From Gnetum montanum (Eukaryota; Streptophyta; Gnetopsida; Gnetales; Gnetaceae): a stretch of DNA of 53,536 bases. The notes below the pieces were generated by a model. That model saw only the letters and a list, made by a program, of their open reading frames with translations, made no database searches and was not told the DNA's origin. Position numbers and translations under genes: made by a program. Where the stretch lies: contig MNCI01022092.1 in the NCBI GenBank assembly GCA_015680685.1, positions 300,776-354,311 of the forward strand. The letters are read 5' to 3'. This document shows, piece by piece, positions 22,745 to 34,023 of the stretch (position 1 is the first letter of the stretch; each line of letters begins with the position of its first letter).

Positions 22745-25450
22745 TTATGTGGTTCCAAGTTATGGTAATCTTTTATTGGTTGCTTCCCCTTATCATCAGG
22801 CTTCTGAAATTTGTATCTATTTAAGAGTGCCTGAAGCTTTTCTTCTTCCATTTTGGGATTGTGAACTATCCATGTTAATGAACCAATGTTTGATAGAATT
22901 GGCATGTCCCATGGGCATGGCAGCTATGAAAACATCTGATTTGCTTTGACATACCAAGCTGTGAACTACCTTCTCTCCTCTTCGAACGCTTTGGTCTTCT
23001 CTTGTAAATCATGGTAGTACGATAATCTACTAGCTAGGTTTGCTACTACATTTTTCTACCATTGGTAGCTAACCTTTACTACTTCTAGTTCAGAGTTTGC
23101 TACTTGAAGTTTCTATAACGCATCTTTACAATCTACAAACTCTTTTTCATTTAAGACATATGTGGCTGCTACTTGCTATTCCAACTTATTCTTAGGCCTG
23201 CCTGCTATCAACATGGCCAACTTAGCATAACAAAAGTTAGCTAAACCCATGTACTCTTTGAGGTCCTCTATTTTAAGGTCTTTATTTTTCACTTTCACTT
23301 AGTCGACAAGGGCATAACTATCAAGGATAGGTTACTAGCCAAGATTTTGTGCTAAAATTAAGTTGATTTCTTCCTTTACCATCTAAATTTCTTTTTCATT
23401 GATTTGCTTGTACATGCCCACTTGGTCACAAAAGTGTTCCTTGAGCCTCTCATGTTTGTTTATCTTGTTTTTCCATGTGCTAATTTCAATGGTTGACTTT
23501 TGATGAACTCCGTGTACCTCCTCCATTGAGAGCATTCTATTTTCTTTTGTGAGGTGGCTCATGTCCTAGTTGAACCTCACGAATTTTTCTCTTAACTAGT
23601 AGATGCTTTCCTTCAAGGTGTTTTTTTTGCTTCTCTATAGTGGTCAACCTCATGTTGTTAGTAGCAAGTTGTTTATTTTCCTCCTATAATGTGATAAGTA
23701 CCCTCATGTGTCCATAATTTTGTGCTTTAGTCACAGAGGCATTTCATACTACTTTCTTCTTCTTAGTTTCCAATTATTTATTTTGCTCGATTAGGCTACT
23801 AATCTACTCTATTCTAAATTATGTGATTTTTTCAGGTGCAATGAATTGCATAGGATCTCTTGTTTCAATTCTCAAGACTGTGAGCTCTTCTTGTAATCTT
23901 AGAATTCCTACCTCTACATGTTTTGCCCTAGTTTCTACCATGACCAATTTTCCTTTGATAGCGATGAGCTCATATTGTACTATAGTGACATCACCTGGGA
24001 TGTTGAACAGTGTTGTCATGATTTGTCTAGTCTGCAGTAGTCTATCGAGCGCATCCTCATGATCAACAGGAGTCGTCAAGGTTTTAGCTAACATCTGAGC
24101 ATCTCTGGCTCCAGTTAGATCTATTGGCGGTACAACAAGTACATTAAAAGATTCCTTGATGTGATTAGTGATCACCTCTACTGCTCCCATTGCATGTTGG
24201 TGCTGCATTATCACTACTATGACACCTTCTTTGCTCTTTAGCACCACTCGGAACAATGTTATTCCTAAAGATCTATTGTGAACATTGTACCTCTCCTCTT
24301 GACTATAATGAAATCCATCCACTTGCTGGATCAATTGAACTATGGGTTTGATGGCACTATTGATAACTCTATAAAGATTGTCCTCATCCCTTGTTCCCCA
24401 ACTAATTATTTCTATAATTTGTTGTAGATGACTCATCGATAGTCAGTAATCTTATGGTGGTGATAGTGGAACTCACTATTGTTTCTACTATTATTTTTGT
24501 TGTTGGTGTTGCTCTTATTCTTGCTCTTATTCCTATTCTTCCCCCTGATCTTTTCTAGGTGGTGTCAGTTTGAGAAACTTAGCATATAAAGAATTTTCGG
24601 CTCTCCTAGGAAGATCATTTATGTATTCTAGGATTCTGGCTCACTTGCACAACTTTCTAATAAGGCAAAGAAATGGAAGTGTTGGCTTCCCTACCCTTCT
24701 TTCTTCAAACCACTTTTGTATTTCCATAAAGTAGAGTTGTACAAGGTTGACATTGTATTCCGCATTAGGATCATACTTCCTCTAGCTACATAAGTGGATA
24801 GTCGATTTTGTTGGGATCATATGATAAGTTCCAATTTTGAATTAGATTCTCTCTTCTAGAGTTAGCTCATTATAGCCATTATCTTCTTTGCCATAAGCCC
24901 ATTTCGGCCATAGTTTTCTAGTTTTAGGATCATATTAAGTGGATAAATATGCTATCATTTTTCCTTCGTTGGGTATATTTAGAGCTTCTACAATTGCCTT
25001 GATCAAGAATGAAACTGAGATTCCTCTAATGTTAATAGTAGTTCATTCTTCTTTGTTGTGCCAAAACTGATAAGACTCTCTAAGGTAGCATTCACCATTT
25101 TGTAACAGTGTTATCCATAACAGTGATGCTTAGAGTTGCATTGCTACTACTTCAGGAAAAAATTCCATAAATGGGGCAAAGTTCATTTCCTCAATGATTG
25201 TGGCTAGGATGGATCTTTCTTGGATGGACTGGAGGCATTCCTGTGACAACGTGAGACATTGTCCTTGCACTTGTGGTTCCTCTGCCTCTCCTTGGGCCGA
25301 TTGTATTGTAGGAAGAGTGTCTTGATGAATTTTGAACAATTAGGCTTCCTACTCCTCATGTTTTGGTTCTTGTCCTCTGGTCTAGCCTTAGCCTTGGCCT
25401 CTTGGTTATTTGCTTACTCCTTGTGAAGGTCCTTCTTGTGCTCCTCCTCT
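22745..25450 (-). pseudogene. ORF X: decayed coiled-coil protein of unknown function in element C
   Basis: A long minus-strand frame of about 900 codons, broken by scattered stops and at least one frameshift (near 23600). The longest open piece is 24436-23819. The N-terminal part looks globular, with FAPFMEFFPEVVAMQL (near 25180), INIRGISVSFLIKAI (near 25030), KLWPKWAYGKEDNGYNEL (near 24900) and QLYFMEIQKWFEERR (near 24720). After a Gln/Glu-rich linker comes a helical part with heptad-like stretches such as GILRLQEELTVL, ENKQLATNNMRLTTIEK and MSHLTKENRML. The tail near 22800 is KMEEEKLQALLNRYKF. It has no RT, integrase or protease motif and no homologue elsewhere in the window. The domain order (compact N-terminus then coiled coil) recalls plant mobile-element accessory proteins, but I cannot assign a family. 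Confidence 0.55.
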
Positions 25451-26021
25451 TCTTGGGATGAATTGTAATCATTAAGGATTCAGAATTACTACCGTATTTC
25501 CATATATTCTTAATAGTTTCATACCTTATTCATATCCTTATTTTCATTAAGTTCTTAGTTCATGATTGCAAAGTTAGGAAAATTTTTGCAAAAAAAAAAA
25601 AAAAAGTAACCCCATAGGTGTTAATCTCTTTATAAACCTTCACAATTTTCTACTTTGTTCTTATCTATGGCTCATGATGATGATTATGGTTTGATAAGAA
25701 CATTATTTGAGTGTTTTAACATTAGTATGATTGATTGTTCTTTAAAAATTTCAACATTCACTTCGTATTTACCCTTAAAATACCTTTTGGGTGTTAGAAT
25801 TTTTCAAAAAATTTGCTCAAATTGTCCTCACTAGCACCCCCCATGACTAAGATGAGCACTTTGTGATCAAATAGGTTTTAAAAGTACAAAAATTAAAGCA
25901 ATAACGATTAAGTTATGGCTTGGGAAAGCTAGGAGGTTAAAGCTTAGATCATAGAAGAAAATTCGAAAAATATCCCTTGGCTAAAATGAGAAATGGTAAA
26001 AATTTTAACTAAGTCCCTACA
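25451..26021 (-). other. Leader-like sequence between the internal promoter and ORF X
   Basis: AT-rich, no coding signal. It holds a 15-A run (25591-25605). A copy of the polypurine-like string AGTCATGGGGGG lies near 25850 on the minus strand, with no LTR start after it. Confidence 0.4.
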
Positions 26022-26110
26022 TATTTATACATTTTGAGGGACTCGATATCCGGAACCTAACATCGGGGATCCGATATCAGTGTGGACCTAATATTGGTGA
26101 CCCCATATCA
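26022..26110 (-). promoter_or_regulatory. Internal LTR-like promoter of element C, upstream of ORF X
   Basis: On the plus strand GATATC or its variants occur at 26045, 26073 and 26105 (the last CATATC), with AATATT near 26091. The minus-strand TATA box TATAAATA is at 26029-26022. The gap between TATA and the first box is about 15 bp, the same as in the C LTR (22393 to 22408). It could be a remnant of another LTR or a promoter serving ORF X. I see no clear LTR borders. Confidence 0.5.
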
Positions 26111-26139
26111 GAGCCCAAGAAATTTCACTTTTCATGAGG

Positions 26140-27640
26140 GTCTGATGGAAAAAATTAATTCGATGAGATATTTGGAAGGTTTTAAGGTTACTTAGAGGGT
26201 TAAGATGATGGAGATATGCGTATTTTTGTCAAAAATTCATCATTGAAATTTCATAGAGAAAGAATCTTGGGTTATGAAATTTCATCATATGGGTAATAAG
26301 GGTAATGAATTCATGTTTTTAAAATGGATAGTGTAAATGATATGGGAAGTGTTAATTAATGTTTGAAAGATTCAAGATGATGTGGAATTTCTTGGTAGGT
26401 ATTAGAAACAATAGTTATACAAGTGGATCCTTCCCAAAGTAGGCTCCAACACTTAATGCCCTTGTATACCCACACCTACAACTATTCTTAGGCAGTTAAG
26501 GAGTTGAATGTAACACATGCATGTTTAGCAAAACACAAATGTTAGTACCACCAAATTGGGAAAATAACTCTATGTTATACAAAACCACAAGTTATGACTA
26601 TTCAAATAGTGAGATGAGATGGACTTATAAGGGATTGTAGAAATCAAGGCATCAGGTATCTTACCATAGGCATAACGAATTCTTAAGTTTTATTAGTGGT
26701 AAAAGTAATCACTAGCCTTTCTATCCAAGATTCAAACCAAGTCCAGGCCATTGTCCAATGACATCGCATCTTGTCATCTCTTGGAAGTACAATCATGAGA
26801 CTATCAATGTTGCAAGAACTATTGTCACTTGGCGTATTGTCCAAGGGAGAAGTTTATTCATTGCACATGTTTATTTTTCAAATTCCTGAAAAGGTGCCTA
26901 CCTTCAAGCATGGGTAACATGTCTTTCTAGTGGGGTCCCCCAAGAATTTATTTTGTGCTCATTTTATTTTTATTTGTGTTAACCTTTCCATGTAGCACTT
27001 ATTTTACTCTTACCCCCATTTTTCGTTAGATCTACAAGGATGTAATATAACCTTAGCAACATGATAGAACTTCCAATAGTAATCCAAAAGGATTCACAAA
27101 TCCCCTTGATGTTACATCCTTTTCATTTACACTTGGTTCTTTACTTTTCTTTACTTTTTCTTTACTTTTCAGTTTAGGCATAATGATCACAAGTTTATTC
27201 TTAGTTGTATGATGGAAAAGAATATCATTATGGCCATGGTAAGAACCTATTATTAATGGAATGGATGGATGAATGATGTGTGCTCATTGTTTAAATAATT
27301 AATCACTTATGACTTGATAATATAGAGAAATCTTCACCTTATTGGACTACATCTTGCCTTTATTTGTAATGTGTCTTATTAGTAATTAAAAATTATTTAC
27401 AATGGGTTTGAAAACAAAGTATGAAAGAAATGAAAAAGATAGTAAGAATTGAAAAATGTTAAAAGAATAGAAAATGTCTAAGAATTGAAAAAATGTAAAA
27501 GAATGCGAAAAATTTAAGAAATACAAAGTATTAAAGAATAAGAAAATATTAAAGAATGTGAAAAATGAAAGAAATTAGAAATTCAAAATAATTGTAAAAA
27601 AAATAGAAAAGCACTTATTAATTCTGGGCTGAAGATAGGG
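26140..27640 (-). other. Element C 3' noncoding region
   Basis: Follows gag directly, with no pol between. It includes a T-rich run corresponding to TTTGTTTTACA of the other elements, CTTTGCATGG-region equivalents, and CCAAAGTAGGCTCC near 26440 matching CCAAAGCAGGCTCC of A near 1000. No gene seen. Confidence 0.6.
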
Positions 27641-29941
27641 CATCTTCCACAGTATTGGAATTTTGATTTGAAAAATCAGTTGCTTGTGGATGCACATATG
27701 ATTTTGAGTTGGTCCTTGGTGGTGTCAGTTCATGGTCTTGTCATAGATAATATTGTGGAGTTTGGACAGTTGCATTCATTAGTGAGATTGGACGTTGGAC
27801 ATGGTATCCATAAGGATCGGGTTGTCAATATGGATACTATTGCCTTGGTGGTGGCATGACCCATTTCTACGGTTGCTACCACTATTGTTGAAATTGCTCC
27901 TCTAGTTGAGAGTAGGCTTCACTTGGGTAATAGGTTGGCTAAAAAGGTTTCATGATATTACCTTGAGGATAAGAAAGTCTTTTGGGCCTTTTCTTTTATA
28001 CAAAGCTTAGATTGAGTGCATATACCCCAGATTCTTGCAAGGGGGTCATAATAGGACAACATCCCTTAGGATGCTCATACTAGCACACCTTGCATCCTTC
28101 CTCTTCCTCTAAACTGGAGTCAATGTATCCTTTAGTGATAGTAAATTTTCCTTTATGCTTATAACTAGCTCATCATAATATTTTTTCTTCTTCTTTTCCT
28201 TGCTCCTATTAAGTGGTTGTTCAGTCTTTTCTTCCACAATCTTTAGGGTTATAGCAATCTTTTCATCCACTAAATCCCAGAATTTCTCTACCTTAGCTAC
28301 TATATCATTGATTGATTTTTGAATAGGTAGATTCTTTTGCTCAATAACATCATCCAAGGTTTCATCCTCTTGCTTGTCGCATATTTTCAAATCTCTATTT
28401 TGGATTGATGGATCTCTATTGTACTCTTCAGGTAATTCCCTCTTTTTGAGTTCACCTTCCTCTTTTGTCATTTGATCAATTAGTCTTTGAATACAATGGG
28501 TGGTTATTTCTAATAACCTTCATTGGGCATAAACCCCAAGGATATCTCTAGTTTTGCTTCACATCCCATCTACAATGTGTCTGAGTTGTTCCTTTATGAA
28601 ACTCCATTGCCTAGGCACCTATGTAGTAGTGAATAGTATCTACCCATTGCCACATCAAGGATCTCATGAGTCCCTTCTTTCCTTCCTTGGATTTTTTTTT
28701 GTAATTTTGACACTTGTGAATAGGTTTGGTACTTGTCATTAAAGATTTTGAGCATGGTACTCTAACATCTAATGGATTCAAGTTCCAATGACCTGTACTA
28801 GCTCTTCGCCTGCTTCACAAATGTTCTAGGAAGCAGCTTCAACTTTTGTCAATCACTCTCTATGTTTTAGACAGCACAAACATTGTGAAAATCTTGAAGG
28901 TGATGTTGTGGATCAGTGTTGTAGCCACCTTCAAATCTTAGCATATTTTTCATGTCTACTCATTTGATTCAACTATCTCTCAGATGCTTGGTTGGTATGT
29001 AGAAAGATTCTTAGATATTTATCATGCTTTGGGTTGCCATAAGGGGTTCATCATCATAGTCAAATTCATATGCTTTGTTGTAGAGGTGATCCCTTCTATG
29101 CTCATATCTCTCTTGATCCTCTCTTTGCTCTCTTCATCTCCTTCATTCATGTTCTTCATCTTCTATATCAGTGTGTTGTGAATATCAATCATGATGATCA
29201 TGAGTCCTCCTTCCTTCTTTATCGTAGTTTTGATACTTGTGGCATCTTCTATCAGATTCCTCCAACAATCATGATGAGGTAGATGAGGTAGTAGGAGGAT
29301 GGTGTCGGCTTGTCCTCCTTTCATGAATCGTGTATGATTCTTTGTAGGATTTGACAAGTTGGCCTTAAGTCTTGCTTATATCTTGAGTTAGTAGCCTCTC
29401 CCTTAGGTGTCTCTACTAGAGTGGAATGAAGTTGGACTTTAATAGGTTCCTCAAGTCTGATGATAGGCATTTTTGAAGCCTCCTTATGGTTTTGGTGGAG
29501 TTGCTTTGAAATAAATGCATCAACATCAAGTTCTTCCAAGACAATAGAAGTGTTGACCTGCTTCCCTTTGTTGTGTGCATGTTTGATCTCCATGGCAGCA
29601 TCTTTCCTCATTTGCCCCTTTGTGGGTTCATAGGGTCTTGTCATGTGCTAAGTCACATGATACCCTTCCTGGATCTGGTCCAAATGCATTCACCTTAGAG
29701 CAATTTGGAGTAAGTTAAGTGTTGCACATTTTGGAGGAAGGACTATATTGCCTTGCATGTCTCTCCATCTCATTTGATTGTCTTAATGGAAGATGAAAGT
29801 GAAGTTTAGATGGTAAGGATTAGTCTGAGCATAAGTGATTCTTGTCTGCATTGGCATCCCTCATTCTTCTTCATCAATGATTTTGTCACTACTTCTTCTT
29901 ATTTTCTTGGCAGGTGATGGTTGATCTTTGTTTGAAGCCAT
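27640..29941 (-). pseudogene. Element C gag
   Basis: Starts MASNKDQPSP at 29941 on the minus strand. Recognisable boxes: RWRDMQGNIVLPP (near 29750), an Arg/Ser-rich stretch, RFEGGYNTDPQ (near 28930), KLKLLPRTFVKQAK, DKYQTYSQVSKLQ (near 28720), and a cysteine cluster GCKVC.YEHPKGCC near 28060 with one in-frame stop. It ends with a short proline/tyrosine-rich linker (QYPY.QPDPYGYH) and stops near 27620. Open pieces are 29644-29321 and 28471-28109; stops and frameshifts lie between. No protease motif DSGS follows, so the element supplies gag only. Confidence 0.82.
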
Positions 29942-30057
29942 ATTATATTTTTAGACATTGTGTGTTAAGTGTGATTTTCTTATGGTTATAAGATTTGACT
30001 TTGTGTTTTAGATACAACGAACTTTGGAAAATCAATTACTAAGCATACATTGATGTG

Positions 30058-30075
30058 TCCCCAGAAACAACACCA
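30058..30075 (-). other. Element C primer-binding site, decayed (tRNA-Asp)
   Basis: Plus strand TCCCCAGAAACAACACCA, 13 of 18 matches to the tRNA-Asp 3' end; 4 of the 5 differences are G to A. One base from the LTR edge. Confidence 0.8.
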
Positions 30076-30076
30076 A

Positions 30077-30988
30077 TGATGAGTAGTGGAGTAGTCCAAC
30101 ATCCAACCATACGAGATATGAATGTTCATGTGCACTTGGTTAAATTCCATGGACAAGGCAATGTAATTATGCTAGTAATTGATTTAAGTTCATCATTGTT
30201 GTCTTCCCACGTAAGCTAGTAAAATCGATGTGTATGGTTTAACTCATGATGAGGTGTATGATTCATTGATGTTGTATGGCCATGTTACTTCTTATGAACA
30301 CAAGGTAAATGAAGTGGTTTCTAAATCTAAGTAATGGTAAATGAATCTACTCTAGCCTAGTGTGATGGACATCCGTTCTTGATTCTCTATACACATCTTG
30401 GACTCATGTAATCATTACTAGGATTACCAAGTATTCTGCTACTAGGTGAATCAAGCAATAATATTAGTGGGTTACCAAATGATCACACTTAACACTTGGA
30501 ATCAATCTTATCCATTCCGCTTAGCAATAGAAAGAGAAAAGTTCATGTGAAAGTAAATAGTAAGTAAGAAAGTAGTAATTAGTAAGCTAAGTGAAAACAA
30601 TAAACATTATCCTAAGTAAATAGTAAAGAAATCTCTAAGTGATGGTGTAATGATGCAAAGTAATCTCGATCTTCATTTTTGGTCATGAAACATGTCCAAG
30701 TACATTCCACTCTAATAAAGACTCCATTCAATCACTGAACATCACACTGTAGGCATACACTCCTAAGTGCTAAGTGCTAAAATCAAGAAAACTAACTAAC
30801 AAAATTTTGCTAAGTTGGAATGAGACTATTGTTGGACCATGTGCCTAAGTGTCATATTTATAGGCCTACACATGTCTGTGATATCAAATATTTAACATCA
30901 TAGCTTGTTCCCTGATATCAAGGATCCAATATTGTGGCTTCGATATCGGATGCCTAATATCATAGCCTTGCAAAAATTCAATTTATCA
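30077..30988 (-). repeat. Element C 5' LTR
   Basis: 912 bp, TGATGAGTAG ... TTTATCA on the plus strand. The decayed GATATC cluster is at 30878-30963 and the minus TATA box near 30856-30863. It pairs with the split LTR at 14383-22518. Confidence 0.88.
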
Positions 30989-31040
30989 CGTTGTATGTTG
31001 ACTAGCCAAGATGTAATTAATGATTTCATTTTTTTGTTAA

Positions 31041-31530
31041 TGCTTGAAAACATGTGCCCAGAATACTTGCCCTTATTTTTTGAAAATCAAATTAAGATGA
31101 AGAACATTTGATGCCTCCATTGGTACATAGTCAATTTGTAGAGTCTATCTTTATTGTTCATGAAAATGTAATATTTGTCAAATAAATCCTATGATTTCTC
31201 AGTGCTTGAAAACATGTGCCTAGAATACTTGCCATTGTTTCTTGAAAATCAAATTAAGATGGAGAATATTTAATGCCTCCATTGGTACTTCATCAATTGT
31301 AAAGTCTATTTTATTTTTCATGAAAATGAAATATCTATCCAATAAATTCTATGATTTGTCAATGCTTGAAAACATGTGCCTATAGTACTTGCCATTGTTT
31401 CTTAAAAATCAAATTAAATGGAGAACATTTGATGCCTTCATTGGTACTCAAGTCAATTTGTAGAATAAAGACAAATCTATCTTTATTGTTCATAAAAATG
31501 TAATATCTGTCAAGTAAATATTATAAATCT
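31041..31530. repeat. Tandem repeat, three copies of about 162 bp
   Basis: Units begin TGCTTGAAAACATGTGCC at 31041, 31203 and 31363, with shared cores TTGAAAATCAAATTAAGATG and TTTGATGCCTCCATTGGTAC. The monomer length is in the usual plant satellite range, but only three copies are here, so it may be a local duplication. Confidence 0.88.
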
Positions 31531-32399
31531 TTGAAAGTAATAAAGCTTTATTTCATTTCATGTAAATGATAAACCTGATCAAAAAATGATAAACCTGGTG
31601 AAGAAAATCTACTTTAAATGCTTTCAGTAATGTGAGGTTTTGAACCGGCGAAAGGGTCAACTTGACACGCTGTCATGCTCTTAAAAACCCAGGAGACAGC
31701 AACACGAACAAAACCGTTTGTGGGGGATTTAATTTCCACAATTCGACGGCCTACTCGTGTGTTCAAAGGCCGCCTTGCAAATTTGAACATAAAAATTCAA
31801 ACCTGTGCGGGTGATGAAATTTTGTGTTGTGGCTGGTTAAATACTCACAAAATAATGCCTCAAGCGCTATGTGGAAAAATCAGCATGAAAATTACAGGAG
31901 CAGTGCAAATCTTTTAAACAAGAATTAAATTTCACCGTAACTATAAGCATATTTTCAAATTTTAGCACGTTGAGGTTTGAAAGAGAGATTAGCGACAGAA
32001 ATAGACATTTGTAGATATCTTAGCTTGTTCAACTACGATGTAGTTGGATTCATGAACGCCGATCTTGAATAAGAGGCGGTCAATCTCTCAAAAAAGGCGC
32101 GTTCTGTCTGTTTTGAATTAATCTGCGGATAAGAGACTTTTAACAGTGAAGCCATAATTTCAACGACCGACTTGTTGCTGCTCAACAGAATTATAAATAT
32201 CTGCATAGCCTCTGCTTTCCCAAGCTATCACTTGAGGGCGTAGGATTTGGAAATTTGTGGGTTCCAAAGAGTCAGGATTTGGGTACAGAGATTGGAACAA
32301 GAAAGTTGTGGGTATTCAAGGATTTAGAATTTAGCTATTGGATTTGGATTGAAAAAGTTTGTGCGTTCTGGGGGCGGGTCTCTAGCCTTGGTTGCTGAA
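31531..32399 (+). promoter_or_regulatory. Probable promoter and 5' UTR of the sphingoid hydroxylase fragment
   Basis: Less AT-rich than its neighbours and without retrotransposon similarity. A TATA box TATAAATA lies at 32192-32199, about 200 bp before the ATG at 32400. An open frame at 31675-31917 has no recognisable domain. Confidence 0.5.
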
Positions 32400-32612
32400 A
32401 TGGCACGGCAAATTTGGAAGATTAATTGGTTTGCAGATGAAGCATTGGCAACATGGGTGCCAATCATGGGTTACTGGGTCTATTCAGGGATTTGTCACCT
32501 GCTCATGCAACTGCATGGCTACAGACTTCACCCTGCTGCAGAAGAAAAAGCAAAGAACAAAGTTCCCAAGAGCACAGTCATCAAGGGAGTTCTTCAGCAA
32601 CAATTTCGGTAA
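32400..32612 (+). pseudogene. SBH-like: Sphinganine C4-monooxygenase (sphingoid base hydroxylase), 5' fragment
   Basis: The plus frame from ATG 32400 encodes about 70 residues, including FADEALATWVPIMGYWVYSG, GYRLHP and KSTVIKGVLQQQ. This corresponds to the N-terminus of plant SBH proteins (SDELLGTFVPIVVYWLYSG ... GTVVKGVLVQQ in the Arabidopsis protein, from memory of the family). SBH is an ER membrane di-iron hydroxylase that makes phytosphingosine-type long-chain bases. The full protein is about 260 residues. The first membrane segment is present, but the histidine boxes are absent because the sequence changes at about 32610 into antisense LRR-kinase sequence. It is a truncated copy, not a working gene. 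Confidence 0.75.
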
Positions 32613-33117
32613 AGCTCTTCAAGCTTGTTCAGTGCTTCTAACCAAGAAGGGGCTTGTCCACCCAACTGATTTCAGTAAAAATTCAACTCTCTTTGGAGTA
32701 TGGCAAGAGACTGAGGAATCTCACCAGTCAAGCAATTTGAATACAGTGAAGAAAGGTTTCAACTGATATGGAATGCCACCTTCAATTGATACATCCAACT
32801 TTTTAAGCTTATGCGAAATGCCAAGGAATGGTGGGATTGACAAAGAATTATTAAAAATATTAAGTACCTGCAGGAATGATAAGTTGCCACTGTGGGGAGA
32901 CACTCATCCACACAATGTGACACTTTTAAGAGAGATTTTCGTAACTTGGCCTGGATGTTTAGTGGAGCAACTGATTCCAGTCCAATTGCATGCATTTGGA
33001 GGAAGAGAAGCAAGGAAATTATCATCATCATTCGAATCCCAATCTTTGAAAAGAGAAAGTGGGACACTGGTGATGCATTCCTTGAAATGAGTTAAAGCTC
33101 TCACATTGTTGAAATGA
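32612..33117 (-). pseudogene. LRR receptor-like kinase, N-terminal ectodomain fragment
   Basis: The minus strand encodes the N-terminal LRR cap: ALTHFKECITS, FKDWDSND and FLASLPPNACNWTGISC (near 33105-32970). After a frameshift come LRR-type repeats: SGNLSFLQVLNIFNNSLS, IPPFLGISHKLKKLDVS and GGIPYQL (32903-32740). Another shift is followed by GEIPQSLAIL (near 32715). The pattern CNWTGxxC before LxxLxxLxLxxN repeats is typical of plant LRR receptor kinases. The kinase domain and most repeats are missing. The piece is fused tail to tail with the SBH fragment on one side and abuts element D gag on the other. Confidence 0.78.
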
Positions 33118-33129
33118 AAAACAAAGGAA

Positions 33130-34023
33130 ACAACGTTGGGGTTCGTAAGCTCTATTGGAGTGATGACCTCTTCAATGCTCATGATGTTTTCTTCTTTCAT
33201 ATCTAATTTCTTGCACTTTATTTTCTTCATCTTTCATTTCATCAAGATGTCTTCTTCTGTTAGCATGTCTCTCATGATCCCTTTTTCTTTTCCTATAATG
33301 ATCCATTATCCTTCGTTCTCTCTTGTTAGAGTTTGTTGATGAGTGTGATGAAGAGGATGGAGGAGTTGGAGAATGGTGTTGGCTGGTTCTCCTTCTATGA
33401 CTCCTTGATTCATCTCTTTTAGATCTATCAAAGGTTTTAGGCATCAAATTCCTCCTAAGTCTAGAGTGTGCATCATCTCTTCTTCGAATTTATGCAAGAG
33501 CTAAATGTAACTTTGTCTTCACAAAATCTTCAATGCGTATTACTAGTGTTTGAGAACTGGATCTATGAGTTTGGTGGAACTTTTCAGCTTTATATGGTTC
33601 ATCTTCCTTCTCATTAAGGATGATTGTTTTTGATGCTTTCTTTCCTTTCTCTTGTTCATATCTTGATACCATAATAGCATTCATTCTAACTTGAGTCTTT
33701 GTTTGTTGATATGGCTTGGTCATGTTTTTGGTAACTTGATACCCTTCTTGCACATGGCCAAGATTTGACTTCATGAGGGTTGCTTGAAGCATAAATGGTG
33801 CTAAGCATTTTGGTGGCAAAACAATGTTGCCATGCAAGTCTCTCCATCTTAATTGTTCATTCTAGTAAAAAATGAATGTGAAATTAAGATAATAAGGATC
33901 AGTATGAGCATATCAGGTTTTTATTTCTAGCGGTGCACTTCAATCTTCTTCATTATAATCTCTATCATTACTTTTATTAAGATCAATGGTAGGTGGACAT
34001 TTCACTTTGGATATGGAAGCCAT
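33130..34023 (-). pseudogene. Element D gag, truncated
   Basis: Starts MASISKVKCPP at 34023 on the minus strand. The box RWRDLHGNIVLPP is near 33840, then an Arg/Ser/His-rich part (33447-33172), with stops in between. Similarity to the C gag runs to about 33140 (SNRAYEP against YNKAYEF) and then ends abruptly against the LRR fragment. The capsid-like core and cysteine cluster are missing. Confidence 0.8.

Larger units (their letters stand above)
14383..30988 (-). mobile_element. Element C: non-autonomous Athila-related LTR retrotransposon with an extra ORF, split by element B
   Basis: The two LTRs are 14383-14454 plus 21682-22518 (909 bp once B is removed) and 30077-30988 (912 bp). They match along their length. 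Read on the minus strand: 5' LTR, tRNA-Asp-like primer site, decayed gag (29941 to about 27640), 3' noncoding sequence (27640-26140), an LTR-like promoter (26110-26022), decayed ORF X (about 25450-22745), polypurine tract (22527-22519) and 3' LTR. I see no protease, RT or integrase. The flanking pentamers CTCTA and CGTTG do not match, so no target duplication is evident. Confidence 0.85.

Noticed and set aside
29070-29282. Plus-strand frames in element C at 28984-29282
   Set aside because: Antisense to the decayed C gag; no motif of their own.
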